Part shown: positions 1-8,294 of the stretch, in pieces | Layout: every line of letters starts with the position of its first letter | How positions within the stretch are numbered: the stretch's first letter is position 1 | Assembly: GCF_002252625.1 (NCBI RefSeq) | Contig: NZ_NQKW01000001.1 | Location: 310,001-374,000, forward strand | DNA from: Synechococcus sp. 1G10 | GTDB taxonomy: Bacteria > Cyanobacteriota > Cyanobacteriia > PCC-6307 > Cyanobiaceae | Reading direction: 5' to 3' | Length of the DNA: 64,000 nt | Program-made: the position numbers and the translations under genes | The notes under the pieces: generated by a model | Told to the model about the DNA's origin: nothing | The model's input: the letters and a program-made list of their open reading frames with translations, nothing else | Database searches by the model: none

Positions 1-216
1 GGGAACCATCGCCATGTCCGATTCATGGATCGCTTTCCAGCCCCGGATCGAGGAGCCATCGAAGGGCAGGCCCGTCTGAAACGACTGCTCATTGAGCAGG
101 TCGGCGCAGATGGTGAGGTGCTGCCACCTGCCATGGAGATCGGCAAACTTGAGATCGATCAGCTCAAGGTCCTCGTCCTTGATCCGGCGAAGCACGTCCT
201 GGGCTGAGTTGGCCAT
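1..216 (-). CDS. glnA: Glutamine synthetase type I, N-terminal part (cut by window start)
   Basis: Only the first 72 codons are present, because the gene runs off the left edge. The ATG lies at 214-216. The translation begins [16 protein letters not shown] and continues with the beta-grasp region of type I glutamine synthetase, including [13 protein letters not shown] and the conserved FDGSSIRGW motif. The enzyme makes glutamine from glutamate, ammonia and ATP and is the main entry of ammonium in cyanobacteria. It is transcribed away from apcF across a 249 nt divergent spacer. I looked for an NtcA site (GTA-N8-TAC) in that spacer and did not find a clear one. The identity is secure from the N-terminal motifs, although the active-site residues lie outside the window. 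Confidence 0.95.
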   Translation of the reverse strand, partial: MANSAQDVLRRIKDEDLELIDLKFADLHGRWQHLTICADLLNEQSFQTGLPFDGSSIRGWKAIHESDMAMVP

Positions 217-385
217 GGGGGCAGGGAAGGACTGAGGGGAGGAAGGCTGGCGGCAGCCAGAGCGGGCAACCGGAATCGATGCTTAGGCCGCTCCACCCTG
301 GCTTTCGTCTCCGTTGTAACCCTCGACCCGGTCCGTGCCGTGGCGTGAGCTGGCAAGCCAAGCTGCGTAACCGTTTCTGTCAGAT

Positions 386-420
386 TGGCCAGATCCCATG
401 GCTGGACAGGGATCTGGCCA
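386..420. promoter_or_regulatory. Perfect 12-bp inverted repeat between glnA and apcF
   Basis: TGGCCAGATCCC (386-397) is followed after an 11-nt loop by its exact reverse complement GGGATCTGGCCA (409-420). It lies about 45 nt upstream of the apcF ATG and 170 nt from the glnA ATG. No T-run follows on either side, so it is not a typical intrinsic terminator. It could be an operator or a hairpin in the apcF leader. The symmetry is seen directly; the function is not known. Confidence 0.6.
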
Positions 421-465
421 GACCCAGATGCTAGTTTCCGATCCAGGTGAGACGATCTCGACGTC

Positions 466-984
466 ATGCGCGATGCCATCACCGGTCTGATCGGCCGGTA
501 TGACCAGCTGGGGCGCTATCTCGATCGCGATGCGATCGACAGCATCGCCACCTACCACTCCCAGGCTGAAGTCAGGCTGGCAGCGGTGGAACTGATCAAT
601 CGGGAAGCGACTGAGATCGTCCGGGATGCCAGTCGGCGTCTCTTCGAGCAGGACCCGGAACTGCTGCTCCCGGGCGGCAACGCTTACACAACCCGCCGGC
701 TGTCTGCCTGCCTGCGGGATATGGACTATTTCCTGCGCTACGCCAGTTACGCGCTCGTGGCAGGCGACCCCACCATCCTCAACGAGCGGGTCCTCAATGG
801 CCTCGACGACACCTACAAGAGCCTTGGGGTCCCAACCGGTCCCACGGTGCGAAGCATCGTTCTGTTGGGCGAAGTGCTGGCGGAGCGGCTGGCGGAAGCG
901 GGTCTTGAGCCAGGGAATCTGATCAGCGCTCCGTTCGAGCACATGGCCCGTGGTCTGGCTGACACCAATCTCAGGGCCAGCTGA
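466..984 (+). CDS. apcF: Allophycocyanin beta-18-type core subunit
   Basis: A 172-residue phycobiliprotein of the allophycocyanin beta class. It begins MRDAITGLIGRYDQ, which matches the beta-18 (ApcF) type rather than ApcB. It has the conserved GGNAYTTRR segment (Asn72, the usual methylated Asn) and Cys82 in SACLRDMDYFLRYA, the expected phycocyanobilin attachment site. The tail GLADTNLRAS is slightly longer than usual. ApcF pairs with the phycobilin domain of ApcE in the basal cylinders of the phycobilisome core and helps pass energy to photosystem II. It stands alone here, divergent from glnA, as is common for apcF. The ATG at 466 gives the expected N-terminus. Confidence 0.95.
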   Translation: MRDAITGLIGRYDQLGRYLDRDAIDSIATYHSQAEVRLAAVELINREATEIVRDASRRLFEQDPELLLPGGNAYTTRRLSACLRDMDYFLRYASYALVAGDPTILNERVLNGLDDTYKSLGVPTGPTVRSIVLLGEVLAERLAEAGLEPGNLISAPFEHMARGLADTNLRAS

Positions 985-1087
985 GGGCCGTTGGCTCAGT
1001 GCTTAGGCTGACGTTCATCGATCCTTAGTTTCGCCGCAGGTCTTGGTCACCCTGACTTCCTCCCCATCCATCTCCCCGGCGGCCGCC

Positions 1088-2251
1088 GTGAGTGATCGCC
1101 ATCGCCTGAATCTGGGGCCGATCGCCACTCCCGACCGGCTACTGCTCGGTCCAGGACCGTCCAACGCCCACCCCACGGTGCTGCAGGCCCTCGCCCGCAC
1201 CCCGATCGGTCACCTGGATCCCCTCTACATCGAACTGATGGGTGAGGTGCAGGATCTGCTGCGCTACGCCTGGCAGACAGAGAACCGCCTCACCATTCCG
1301 ATGAGCGGCACGGGCAGCGCCGCCATGGAGGCCACCCTGGCCAACACGGTGGAGCCAGGCGACAAGGTGCTGGTGGCCGTGAAGGGCTACTTCGGCCTGC
1401 GCCTCGTCGACATGGCCGGACGCTACCGGGCCGAGGTGGCCACGATCGAGCGGCCCTGGGGCGAAGCCTTCACGCTCGAGGAGATCGAGCAGGCTCTGGC
1501 CAGCCACCGCCCGGCGATCCTGGCGATGGTTCATGCCGAAACCTCCACAGGCGTCTGCCAGCCAATGGAGGGGATCGGCGAGCTCTGCCGCCGCTACGAC
1601 TGCCTGCTGCTGCTCGACACGGTCACCTCTCTCGGTGCTGTGCCAGTACACCTTGACGCCTGGGGTGTGGACCTGGCCTACAGCTGCAGCCAGAAAGGTC
1701 TGAGCTGCCCTCCAGGCCTCGGCCCCTTCACCATGGGGGAGCGGGCTGAAGCCAAGCTGGCGGCCCGCACAGGCCAAGTGCCCAACTGGTATCTGGATGT
1801 CTCCCTGCTCAACCAGTACTGGGGCAGCAACCGGGTGTACCACCACACCGCCCCGGTGAACATGAACTTCGGCATGCGCGAAGCTCTGCGGCTGCTCGCA
1901 GAAGAGGGCCTGGAGCAGGCCTGGAGCCGACACCGCAGCAACGCGGAGCGCCTCTGGGAAGGCCTCGAACGCCTTGGCCTCGAGCTGCATGTGCCCAAAC
2001 ACCTGCGCCTGCCCACCCTCACCACGGTGCGCATTCCCGAGGGTATCGATGGCAAGGCCTTCTCCCTTCACCTGCTCAACACCCACGGCATCGAGGTGGG
2101 CGGTGGCCTGGGCGCCTTGGCTGGCAAGGTCTGGCGTATCGGCCTGATGGGCTTCAACAGCCAGCCGGAGAACGTCGATCTGCTGCTCAACCTGCTCGAA
2201 ACGGAACTTCCCGCCTTCCGTCAGTCCGCGCCTGTCGCCTCAATCGCCTGA
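1088..2251 (+). CDS. Class V aminotransferase, alanine/serine-glyoxylate type
   Basis: A 387-residue PLP enzyme of the alanine(serine)-glyoxylate aminotransferase family. The N-terminus has the family signature LLGPGPSN, followed by PMSGTGSAAMEA and LLLLDTVTSLG. Lys203 in YSCSQKGLSCPPG is the expected Schiff-base lysine. It probably transaminates glyoxylate to glycine in photorespiration. I chose the GTG at 1088 because the protein then begins SDRHRLNLGPI, as I recall for related cyanobacterial proteins; an in-frame TTG at 1043 would add 15 residues and has no convincing ribosome site. Its 3' end overlaps the convergent tadA by 31 nt. The donor amino acid (Ala or Ser) cannot be read from the sequence. 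Confidence 0.9.
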   Translation: MSDRHRLNLGPIATPDRLLLGPGPSNAHPTVLQALARTPIGHLDPLYIELMGEVQDLLRYAWQTENRLTIPMSGTGSAAMEATLANTVEPGDKVLVAVKGYFGLRLVDMAGRYRAEVATIERPWGEAFTLEEIEQALASHRPAILAMVHAETSTGVCQPMEGIGELCRRYDCLLLLDTVTSLGAVPVHLDAWGVDLAYSCSQKGLSCPPGLGPFTMGERAEAKLAARTGQVPNWYLDVSLLNQYWGSNRVYHHTAPVNMNFGMREALRLLAEEGLEQAWSRHRSNAERLWEGLERLGLELHVPKHLRLPTLTTVRIPEGIDGKAFSLHLLNTHGIEVGGGLGALAGKVWRIGLMGFNSQPENVDLLLNLLETELPAFRQSAPVASIA

Positions 2252-2730
2252 GCTCGCCTCCGACGTCTGAACCAGCTTTCCAGCAGCTCTCTGGCCTCCT
2301 GCTCCCTCACACCCGCCATCACCTCCATGTGGTGATGCGCGCTTGGGTCGGCAGCCAGATTCAGACAGCCGCCCAGGGCTCCACGCTTGGCATCCCCAGC
2401 GGCGAAGACCACCCGACCCATCCGGGCCTGGATCAGTGCTCCGGCGCACATGGGACAGGGCTCCAGGGTCACCAGCAGGCTGCAGGCGTTGAAACGCCAG
2501 TCGTGAATCAGGCGCGCGGCCTGGCTGAGCGCCACGAGCTCGGCATGGCCCAGGGGGTCCTGCTGGGATTGACGCCGGTTCGTTCCCCAGCCCAGAGCAC
2601 GGCCAGCCCCATCGAGAACAACTGCCGCCACGGGGATCTCGCCGGCCTCGCCCGCCCGCTGCGCCATCCGCAGCAACCGCGCCATCCAGAACTGCTGGCA
2701 GCTGAGCGGCAGGGGGGCAGGGTGTCGCAT
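2221..2730 (-). CDS. tadA: tRNA-specific adenosine deaminase
   Basis: A 169-residue cytidine/deoxycytidylate deaminase-fold protein. The zinc motifs are visible: His62 and Glu64 in GHAELVAL (ligand and proton shuttle), and Cys92/Cys95 in EPCPMCAGAL. The internal spacing and the GRVVFAAGDAKRGA stretch fit TadA, which converts A34 to inosine in tRNA-Arg(ACG). The start at 2730 gives the extended N-terminus MRHPAPLP. The 3' end overlaps the convergent aminotransferase gene. Guanine deaminase is a possible alternative, but the motif spacing favours TadA. Confidence 0.9.
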   Translation of the reverse strand: MRHPAPLPLSCQQFWMARLLRMAQRAGEAGEIPVAAVVLDGAGRALGWGTNRRQSQQDPLGHAELVALSQAARLIHDWRFNACSLLVTLEPCPMCAGALIQARMGRVVFAAGDAKRGALGGCLNLAADPSAHHHMEVMAGVREQEARELLESWFRRRRRAQAIEATGAD

Positions 2731-2847
2731 AGGCAGAAGGTGGGAGGCTGAAGCGGCGCACAGTCCACCGAGACTGACAGCCAGCCACCAGATCCAAGGT
2801 CATCCCCGAACGGCCTGCAGCTCTCGTTGCTCCCGTTACACGAGACA

Positions 2848-4302
2848 ATGATTCCCCCGACCGCCTTGCCCTTGGCCGTCACGCCACACCAGGAGAGGGC
2901 GCTCGATCCCCTGCCCTTCGCCTCACCGGGCGTCTTCGACGCGAATCTGGAGGCGTTCCTGCAGGACGCCTCCCATCAGCTCTGCCGCTGGCTGGGCTCG
3001 GCTGAGACCCGTCCGCCCCTGCCGGGCCTGAGCCTGCTGCCCACCGTGGAGCCGGAAGTTTCGGGACTGGGAGCGCAGAGGCTGCTCGCGGATCTGCACC
3101 TGGTGATGGAGGGGGCCTACAACCCGAACCACCCAGGCGCCCTGGCCCACCTCGATCCCCCACCTCTGAGCGCCTCGATGGTGGGGGACCTGATCTGCGC
3201 TGGGCTGAACAACAATCTGCTGGCCGAAGAGCTCTCCCCGTCGCTCAGCCGTCTGGAGCGGAGCCTGTGCGGCTGGCTGGCCCGGCGGCTTGGCCTGGGG
3301 GAGCGGGCCGGTGGTGTCCCCGCCAGCGGCGGCAGTCTCAGCAATCTGATGGCCCTTGTCACTGCGAGGGAAAGCCGCGGCCTGCGCGGCGCCCCCGAGG
3401 CCGTTGTGCTGTGCGGCCTCGACAGCCACACGTCGCTGGAGAAGGCGGCGATGGTGATGGGCCTTCCGGCCGCTGCCCTGCACCGCCTGCCGCTCGATGA
3501 CGACGGCCGCCTCCAGCCGGAACTGGTGGGCGAATGCCTGCAGACCCTCAGCGCCTCCGGCATCCCCGTGATCGCCCTGGTGGCCACGGCTGGCACCACC
3601 GTTCGCGGGGCCGTGGATCCCCTGGTGGAACTGGCCGCCCTCTGCCGCTGCCACGACATCTGGCTGCATGTCGATGCGGCGATCGGCGGAGTGCTTGGTC
3701 TGAGTGAGCGCCACCGCCAGCGGGTCGAGGGCCTGGGGCTGGCGGATTCGGTCACGATCAACCCCCAGAAGCTGCTGGGGATCACCAAGACCTCCTCCCT
3801 GCTGCTGCTGGCTGATCCCACCGCCCTGGAGCGAAGCTTCGCCACGGGGTTGCCATACATGGAGCTCAGCCACGAAGGGGGACATGGTGGTGAGTGCGGC
3901 CTGCAGGGCAGCCGCAGTGCCGAGATTCTCAAGCTGTGGCTTGGCTTGCGCCAGTTGGGCCTCGATGGCATCGAGGTTGTGATCGAGGGGGCGATTCAGC
4001 GACGGCGCCGCCTTCAGCAGCTGTTGCAGGAGGGACAAGGCAGCGGCGATCTCAGCCTGCTCAGCGGCCCGCTGCACCTGCTGGCCTTCCGGCCTCGCCA
4101 GCTGGATGCCGCCGGCTGCGAGCACTGGTCGCAGCACTGCCGCCAGGAGCTGCTGGCCCACGACCTGATGCTCTCCCGCCCCCGCTACCAGGGGAAACAC
4201 CACCTCAAGGCAGTGCTGGGCAATCCCCACACCCAGGAGGAGCATCTGCAGCGGCTCGCCGGGGTGGTCAGCCAGTCGCTGCGGTCCGGGGATCTGACCT
4301 GA
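2848..4302 (+). CDS. PLP-dependent group II decarboxylase family protein
   Basis: A 484-residue fold-type I PLP enzyme of the glutamate/diaminobutyrate/aromatic amino acid decarboxylase family. Visible signatures are GGVPASGGSLSNLMAL (phosphate-binding glycine-rich loop), ATAGTTVRGAVDPL, and LHVDAAIGG, whose Asp pairs with the pyridine nitrogen. Lys308 in NPQKLLGITKTSS is the likely Schiff-base lysine. Most family members have His before this lysine and Trp after it; here the context is Gln-Lys-Leu. The substrate cannot be assigned; aspartate, diaminobutyrate or aromatic amino acids are all possible. I prefer the ATG at 2848 over the in-frame TTG at 2827. The gene stands alone after the tadA start region. 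Confidence 0.88.
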   Translation: MIPPTALPLAVTPHQERALDPLPFASPGVFDANLEAFLQDASHQLCRWLGSAETRPPLPGLSLLPTVEPEVSGLGAQRLLADLHLVMEGAYNPNHPGALAHLDPPPLSASMVGDLICAGLNNNLLAEELSPSLSRLERSLCGWLARRLGLGERAGGVPASGGSLSNLMALVTARESRGLRGAPEAVVLCGLDSHTSLEKAAMVMGLPAAALHRLPLDDDGRLQPELVGECLQTLSASGIPVIALVATAGTTVRGAVDPLVELAALCRCHDIWLHVDAAIGGVLGLSERHRQRVEGLGLADSVTINPQKLLGITKTSSLLLLADPTALERSFATGLPYMELSHEGGHGGECGLQGSRSAEILKLWLGLRQLGLDGIEVVIEGAIQRRRRLQQLLQEGQGSGDLSLLSGPLHLLAFRPRQLDAAGCEHWSQHCRQELLAHDLMLSRPRYQGKHHLKAVLGNPHTQEEHLQRLAGVVSQSLRSGDLT

Positions 4303-4403
4303 AACCTCAGCCTTCGGCACCAGGCAAAATGCCAGCGGGGTGAGCGGCTTTCAGGTGTGAGCTGGCATCGTGGACCCATTACGACCATGTGCGATCAACA
4401 GCC

Positions 4404-4658
4404 ATGAGCGAGACGCCACCTCAGGCAAACCCCCGCGGACGCTGGGTGGCGATTGTCACCGGCGCCCTTTCAATTGTGATCGGGGTGCTGTATCTCGCAC
4501 TGATCACGGTGCTCGACGCCCGGGGTCCCCTCCAGCCCCCTCCCCCCGAGGCCCTGGGCGAGGTGGCAACTGCCGGTCCCGCCGCCGCTGCAGAGGCTCC
4601 ACCACACGGCGCAGGGCCACCTCCAGAAAACCGCGCAACGCCCCCTCCCTCCGGTTGA
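4404..4658 (+). CDS. Small single-span membrane protein, conserved-type hypothetical
   Basis: Eighty-four codons starting MSETPPQANPRGRW, then one hydrophobic helix (about residues 15-40, VAIVTGALSIVIGVLYLALI) followed by LDARGP and a proline-rich stretch. The first 50 residues look like a genuine membrane anchor with a positive-inside N-terminus. The last 30 residues are low-complexity Ala/Pro and lie antisense to the 3' end of the GTPase gene, with 155 nt shared tail to tail. An in-frame GTG at 4389 is an alternative start. The function is unknown. Confidence 0.7.
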   Translation: MSETPPQANPRGRWVAIVTGALSIVIGVLYLALITVLDARGPLQPPPPEALGEVATAGPAAAAEAPPHGAGPPPENRATPPPSG

Positions 4659-6096
4659 GGTCGTACTGGCGGCGCACCACCTCCTGCAGCCCCCCATCGC
4701 CCCAGTCCTGACCCTGCTCGAAGTAGGTGAGGAAGCTGAGGCCCGCGATCCGCGTCAACCAGGCAGCACTCACCCCCTGCACCGCCTTGCTGACCACCAG
4801 TGCCGGCAGGTTCAGGCTCAGGGCGGTGGTGATCAGTCCGAGCCCCCCCTTGATCACCCCCAGACCCGCCAGGGTGCGTCCCACCGAGAGGGCCAGGTCC
4901 TGGCCGGCCTCGCGCGTCAGCGTCACCCCGTAGGCCCGGCCCAGCTCCACCACCATCTGAGCGTTCACGGCGGCGGTGCCGAGCAGATCCACCACCGGCA
5001 GGGGGTTCACCACCAGCACCCCGGCGCCGATCCACATGTAGCGATCGACGATGGCCTCCCCGTCCTGGCGCCGCTGGCGTGAGAGCAGGGCACGGCTGGC
5101 GTCGCTGAGACGCTGGCTCTGCAGCAGAATGTTATCGGCGATCAGCTCCTCGCCGTCCTGATGCAGCAGCTCCGAGAGACGGCGCAGCAGGGCGTCGACC
5201 TCAGGAGCAGGCTGCAGCGGTCGACCGCCGGGCCTGGGGATCGACTGGGGCGCGGCGGCGGCGGGGATCACGTCCTCGGCGGCGATTCTGCCGCTGCAGC
5301 GCTGGCGCAGCAGGGCCAGCAGCCGCCGCTCCTCCTCCTCGCCGCGCAGGTCACATTTGTTCAGCACCAGCACCAGCCGCTTACCAAGGCTGGCGAGAGC
5401 TTCGAACACTTGGAACTCCGCGGCGCGCAGATCGCCATCCACCACCAGCACCAGCAGATCGGCACGGGCCGCCTGCCGGCGGGCCTCAAGCTCACGCTCC
5501 TGACCGTCACGGCCGGATTCGAGAATGCCCGGTGTATCGACCAGCTGCAGGCCACGCTGCAAGCCCTTCAGGCGCAACCGGTAGGTCTGACAGGAGGTGG
5601 TTGAGCCCATCGCGGCCCCCACATCCCCCACCACCTGCTTGAGCAGGGCACGGATCAGGGAGGTCTTGCCGGCGGAGCCACTGCCGAAAATCACCAGCAC
5701 CAGATCGCCGCGGGCGAGCTCCGCCTCCACCCTGTCGCGCTCCTGTCGCAGGGCTTCGCGCGCCACCTCATCGCGTACCCGCTCCAGCACCGGATCGATG
5801 GAGCGCAACTGCTGACCGGCCGCCTCCTGGCGGCTGCTGGGGGCGGGTAGGGGCTTGCTGCCGGAACCAGGGACTGGCCTGGGGTTGCGCCAGGCCAGCA
5901 GCCAGGGCCAGGCCAGGCGCAGCAGCAGCACAGCGCCGCCACCCAGCACCAGCACCAGCAGCGGGCCCACCAGGGCCGGTGGCAGAAGGTAGCTGAGCTG
6001 CCACACCAGGTTGTTGAAGGCCTGCAGCAGCAGTGAAAGGGCCACGATCACGGCCAGGGCCGCCGCCACCCAGATCCAGAGGCGCAGGCGTGGCAT
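4504..6096 (-). CDS. Membrane-associated Era-like GTPase with DUF697-type C-terminus
   Basis: A 530-residue protein. Two hydrophobic segments (about 8-28 and 40-68) are followed by a GTPase domain with G1 GSGSAGKTS (138-146), G3 DTPG (187-190) and G4 NKCD (246-249). The C-terminal half (about 345-490) is hydrophobic and contains VDRYMWIGAGVLVVNPLPVVDLLG, typical of the DUF697/YcjF family found in cyanobacterial GTPases. The final 25 residues are Arg/Pro/Gly-rich and coincide with the antisense overlap with the small membrane protein at 4404-4658. The start ATG overlaps the stop of the upstream PBP gene by one base (TGATG), suggesting coupling. The cellular role is unknown. Confidence 0.85.
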   Translation of the reverse strand: MPRLRLWIWVAAALAVIVALSLLLQAFNNLVWQLSYLLPPALVGPLLVLVLGGGAVLLLRLAWPWLLAWRNPRPVPGSGSKPLPAPSSRQEAAGQQLRSIDPVLERVRDEVAREALRQERDRVEAELARGDLVLVIFGSGSAGKTSLIRALLKQVVGDVGAAMGSTTSCQTYRLRLKGLQRGLQLVDTPGILESGRDGQERELEARRQAARADLLVLVVDGDLRAAEFQVFEALASLGKRLVLVLNKCDLRGEEEERRLLALLRQRCSGRIAAEDVIPAAAAPQSIPRPGGRPLQPAPEVDALLRRLSELLHQDGEELIADNILLQSQRLSDASRALLSRQRRQDGEAIVDRYMWIGAGVLVVNPLPVVDLLGTAAVNAQMVVELGRAYGVTLTREAGQDLALSVGRTLAGLGVIKGGLGLITTALSLNLPALVVSKAVQGVSAAWLTRIAGLSFLTYFEQGQDWGDGGLQEVVRRQYDLNRREGALRGFLEVALRRVVEPLQRRRDRQLPPRPGPRGEGAGGDPGRRAP

Positions 6097-8294
6097 CAGG
6101 GCTTCGCCGCTGGGGCGGCACGGCTCGGGGTGGCCTGGCGCATGATGTCGCCCCAGAGGCCGGCGGCCAGGGCGCTGCCGCTGCGGGTCGGGCTGTTGTC
6201 GTCGTTGCCCAGCCAGATGCCCATCACCCAGTGGCGACTGGGCTCATAGCCGATGAACAGGAGATCCCTGCCCCCGTTGGTGGTGCCGGTCTTGCCCCCC
6301 TCCTCCCCGCCGAGGTAGGCCGCACCGCCGGTGCCGGAGCGCACCGCGGCCTGGAGCAGCCCCTGCATGCTGCGGGCCACCTCAGGCTTGAGCACGCTGC
6401 GGCCGGCCTGGATGGCCCTGTTCGGCTGATCGCCCTTGTTGCGCAACTGGCGGCAGCGTTCACTCTCGAGGCCCGCGCAGGTCTCGGCGTCGGTGAGGCG
6501 GCGAATGGTGCTGGGGGCATGCCAGACCCCGCCGTTGGCCACGGCCCCATAGGCGGCGGTGAGCTCGATCAGCCGAGCCTCGCTCTGACCGAGGGTCAGG
6601 CCTGGCACGGGGTTGAGGCTGGAGCTGATGCCCAGATCCTGGGCCTGCTGCACCACTGCCTCCAGACCCACCCGCCGGGCCAGTCGCAGGGCGGCGGTGT
6701 TGCTGCTGATGGCGAAGGCCTGGCGCAGGCTGAGGCTGCCGCCGCAGCCACTGGAGAACGACTGGCCGCGCCAGCTCAGGGGACTGCAACTGATCAAGTC
6801 GCCGGGCCTGGAGCCCCGCTGCAGTGCCGCCAGGTAGGTGAAGAGCTTGAAGGTGCTGCCGGGCTGCCGCAGGGCCTGACTGGCCCGGTTGTACTGGCTG
6901 GTGCGGTAATCGCGCCCGCCGGCGATGGCGATCACTCCGCCGTTGCGGCTGTCCAGCAGCACCACAGCCCCCTCGCTTACCCCCAGGGGAGCGGAAACGG
7001 CCAGGCGCCGTCGCAGCTGCCGCTCCACCACCTCCTGTACCGGCGGATCCAGGTGGGTCTCCACCAGGAAATTCCCCTCCGCCGCCACATCCACCCCCAG
7101 CAACCTCTCCAGGTCGAGACGCACCTGATCCGTGTAGTACGGCGCAGGGCGCCGGCTGCCGCTGCGGCAGGCCTGGCTCCCCAGCTGAATGGGGCTGCGG
7201 CGGGAGCGGCGGGCCCGGTCAGCGCTGATGCGGCCGCTGTCGGCCATCTTCAGCAGCACGACGTTTCGGGCCTCCAGGGCCGCCTGGGGGTTGATGCAGG
7301 GATCGTGGCCGTTGGGAGAAGGCAGCAGACCCACCAGCAGGGCCGCCTCCTCCAGGCTGAGCCTCGCCGCCGGTTTGGCGAAGTAATGGCGGGCGGCGTC
7401 CTCGAAGCCCCAGCCCACTCCCAGGTACACCCGGTTCAGGTAGCTCAGCAGCAGGTCGCCCTTGCTGAAGCGGGCCTCCAGTTGCAGGGCCACCAGCAGC
7501 TCCCGCCACTTGCGGATCAGCGTTTCACCCTGGCCCACCTGCTCCGGGTAGAGGCTGCGGGCCAGCTGCTGGGTGAGGGTGCTGCCCCCCTCCAGCACCC
7601 GTCCACCGAGCACGTTGGTGGCCAGGGCGCGGGCGGTGCCGATCGGATCCACGCCGGGATGCCACCAGAAGCGGCTGTCCTCACTGGCGAGCAGGGCATC
7701 CACCAGGACCGGCGGGAAATCGGAGAGGGCGTCGTTTTCGCGGTGTTCGCTTGATTCCGCGGAACTGATGGGCCGGTTCAACCGGTCGTAGAGAGCGAGG
7801 GGGCCCCGCACCGGCGCCAGGCTGCCCCGCACCGGCGCCCACACAGCGGCCAGAGCGAGCAGGAGCAGGCCACCCGAACCGAGCCCCGCCAGCACCAGGG
7901 TGAGGCCACGGGCCAGCCGCTGTCCCCGGGGCATCGGCTTGCGCTCGAACACCAGCTCCGGCAACCCCGGCTCCTCGGGGGGGCCGAAGCGCACCACATC
8001 TCCATCCCGCAGCAGCAGCTCCCGGATCCGCTGGCCGCGCCAGAACAGCCCGTTGGTGGAGCCGCTGTCACGAATCAGCCAGTCGTGGCCCACTGGTTCG
8101 AGCCATGCGTGCTGCTTGCTGACAGCGGGGTGATCCAGGCTCAGCTCAAGGCCAGGATCGCGGCCGAGGCGGACCAGCCGGCCGTGGAGCGTCATCCGCA
8201 GGGGGGCGTGACCGCTCAGATGGATCTCCACCCGCGCGGAAGCCTGGCTCTCCAGCTCCACCACCCCCCGCTTCAGGCCCTCAACGGCGCTCAC
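6096..8294 (-). CDS. FHA domain-containing class A penicillin-binding protein (PBP1A)
   Basis: A 732-residue bifunctional peptidoglycan synthase. A forkhead-associated domain comes first (about 22-115; RLGRDPGLELSLDHPAVSKQH and the SGSTNG motif), then one transmembrane helix (about 130-152). The GT51 glycosyltransferase follows, with catalytic Glu205 in ASEDSRFWWHPGVD and GGSTLTQQLARSLYP. The transpeptidase has the SxxK serine in GSTFKLF, SSNTAAL as SxN, and KTGTTNGG as KTG. FHA domains bind phosphothreonine, so this enzyme may be recruited or controlled by Ser/Thr phosphorylation. It starts at GTG 8294, overlapping the end of lspA by 14 nt. It is co-directional with lspA, bioY and the GTPase. 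Confidence 0.93.
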   Translation of the reverse strand: MSAVEGLKRGVVELESQASARVEIHLSGHAPLRMTLHGRLVRLGRDPGLELSLDHPAVSKQHAWLEPVGHDWLIRDSGSTNGLFWRGQRIRELLLRDGDVVRFGPPEEPGLPELVFERKPMPRGQRLARGLTLVLAGLGSGGLLLLALAAVWAPVRGSLAPVRGPLALYDRLNRPISSAESSEHRENDALSDFPPVLVDALLASEDSRFWWHPGVDPIGTARALATNVLGGRVLEGGSTLTQQLARSLYPEQVGQGETLIRKWRELLVALQLEARFSKGDLLLSYLNRVYLGVGWGFEDAARHYFAKPAARLSLEEAALLVGLLPSPNGHDPCINPQAALEARNVVLLKMADSGRISADRARRSRRSPIQLGSQACRSGSRRPAPYYTDQVRLDLERLLGVDVAAEGNFLVETHLDPPVQEVVERQLRRRLAVSAPLGVSEGAVVLLDSRNGGVIAIAGGRDYRTSQYNRASQALRQPGSTFKLFTYLAALQRGSRPGDLISCSPLSWRGQSFSSGCGGSLSLRQAFAISSNTAALRLARRVGLEAVVQQAQDLGISSSLNPVPGLTLGQSEARLIELTAAYGAVANGGVWHAPSTIRRLTDAETCAGLESERCRQLRNKGDQPNRAIQAGRSVLKPEVARSMQGLLQAAVRSGTGGAAYLGGEEGGKTGTTNGGRDLLFIGYEPSRHWVMGIWLGNDDNSPTRSGSALAAGLWGDIMRQATPSRAAPAAKP

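Noticed and set aside
217-465. NtcA operator in the glnA promoter
   Set aside because: No GTA-N8-TAC match could be found on either strand; the true regulatory site may be degenerate.
1011-1042. GACGTTCATCGATC before the aminotransferase as a possible glutamine riboswitch fragment
   Set aside because: The GTTCA-like start is present but I could not find the paired GGAAGTAGG-type element nearby.
2923-4320. 465-codon open frame on the minus strand opposite the PLP decarboxylase
   Set aside because: It is an antisense shadow of a GC-rich gene, with Gln/His/Ala-rich low-complexity translation and no motifs.
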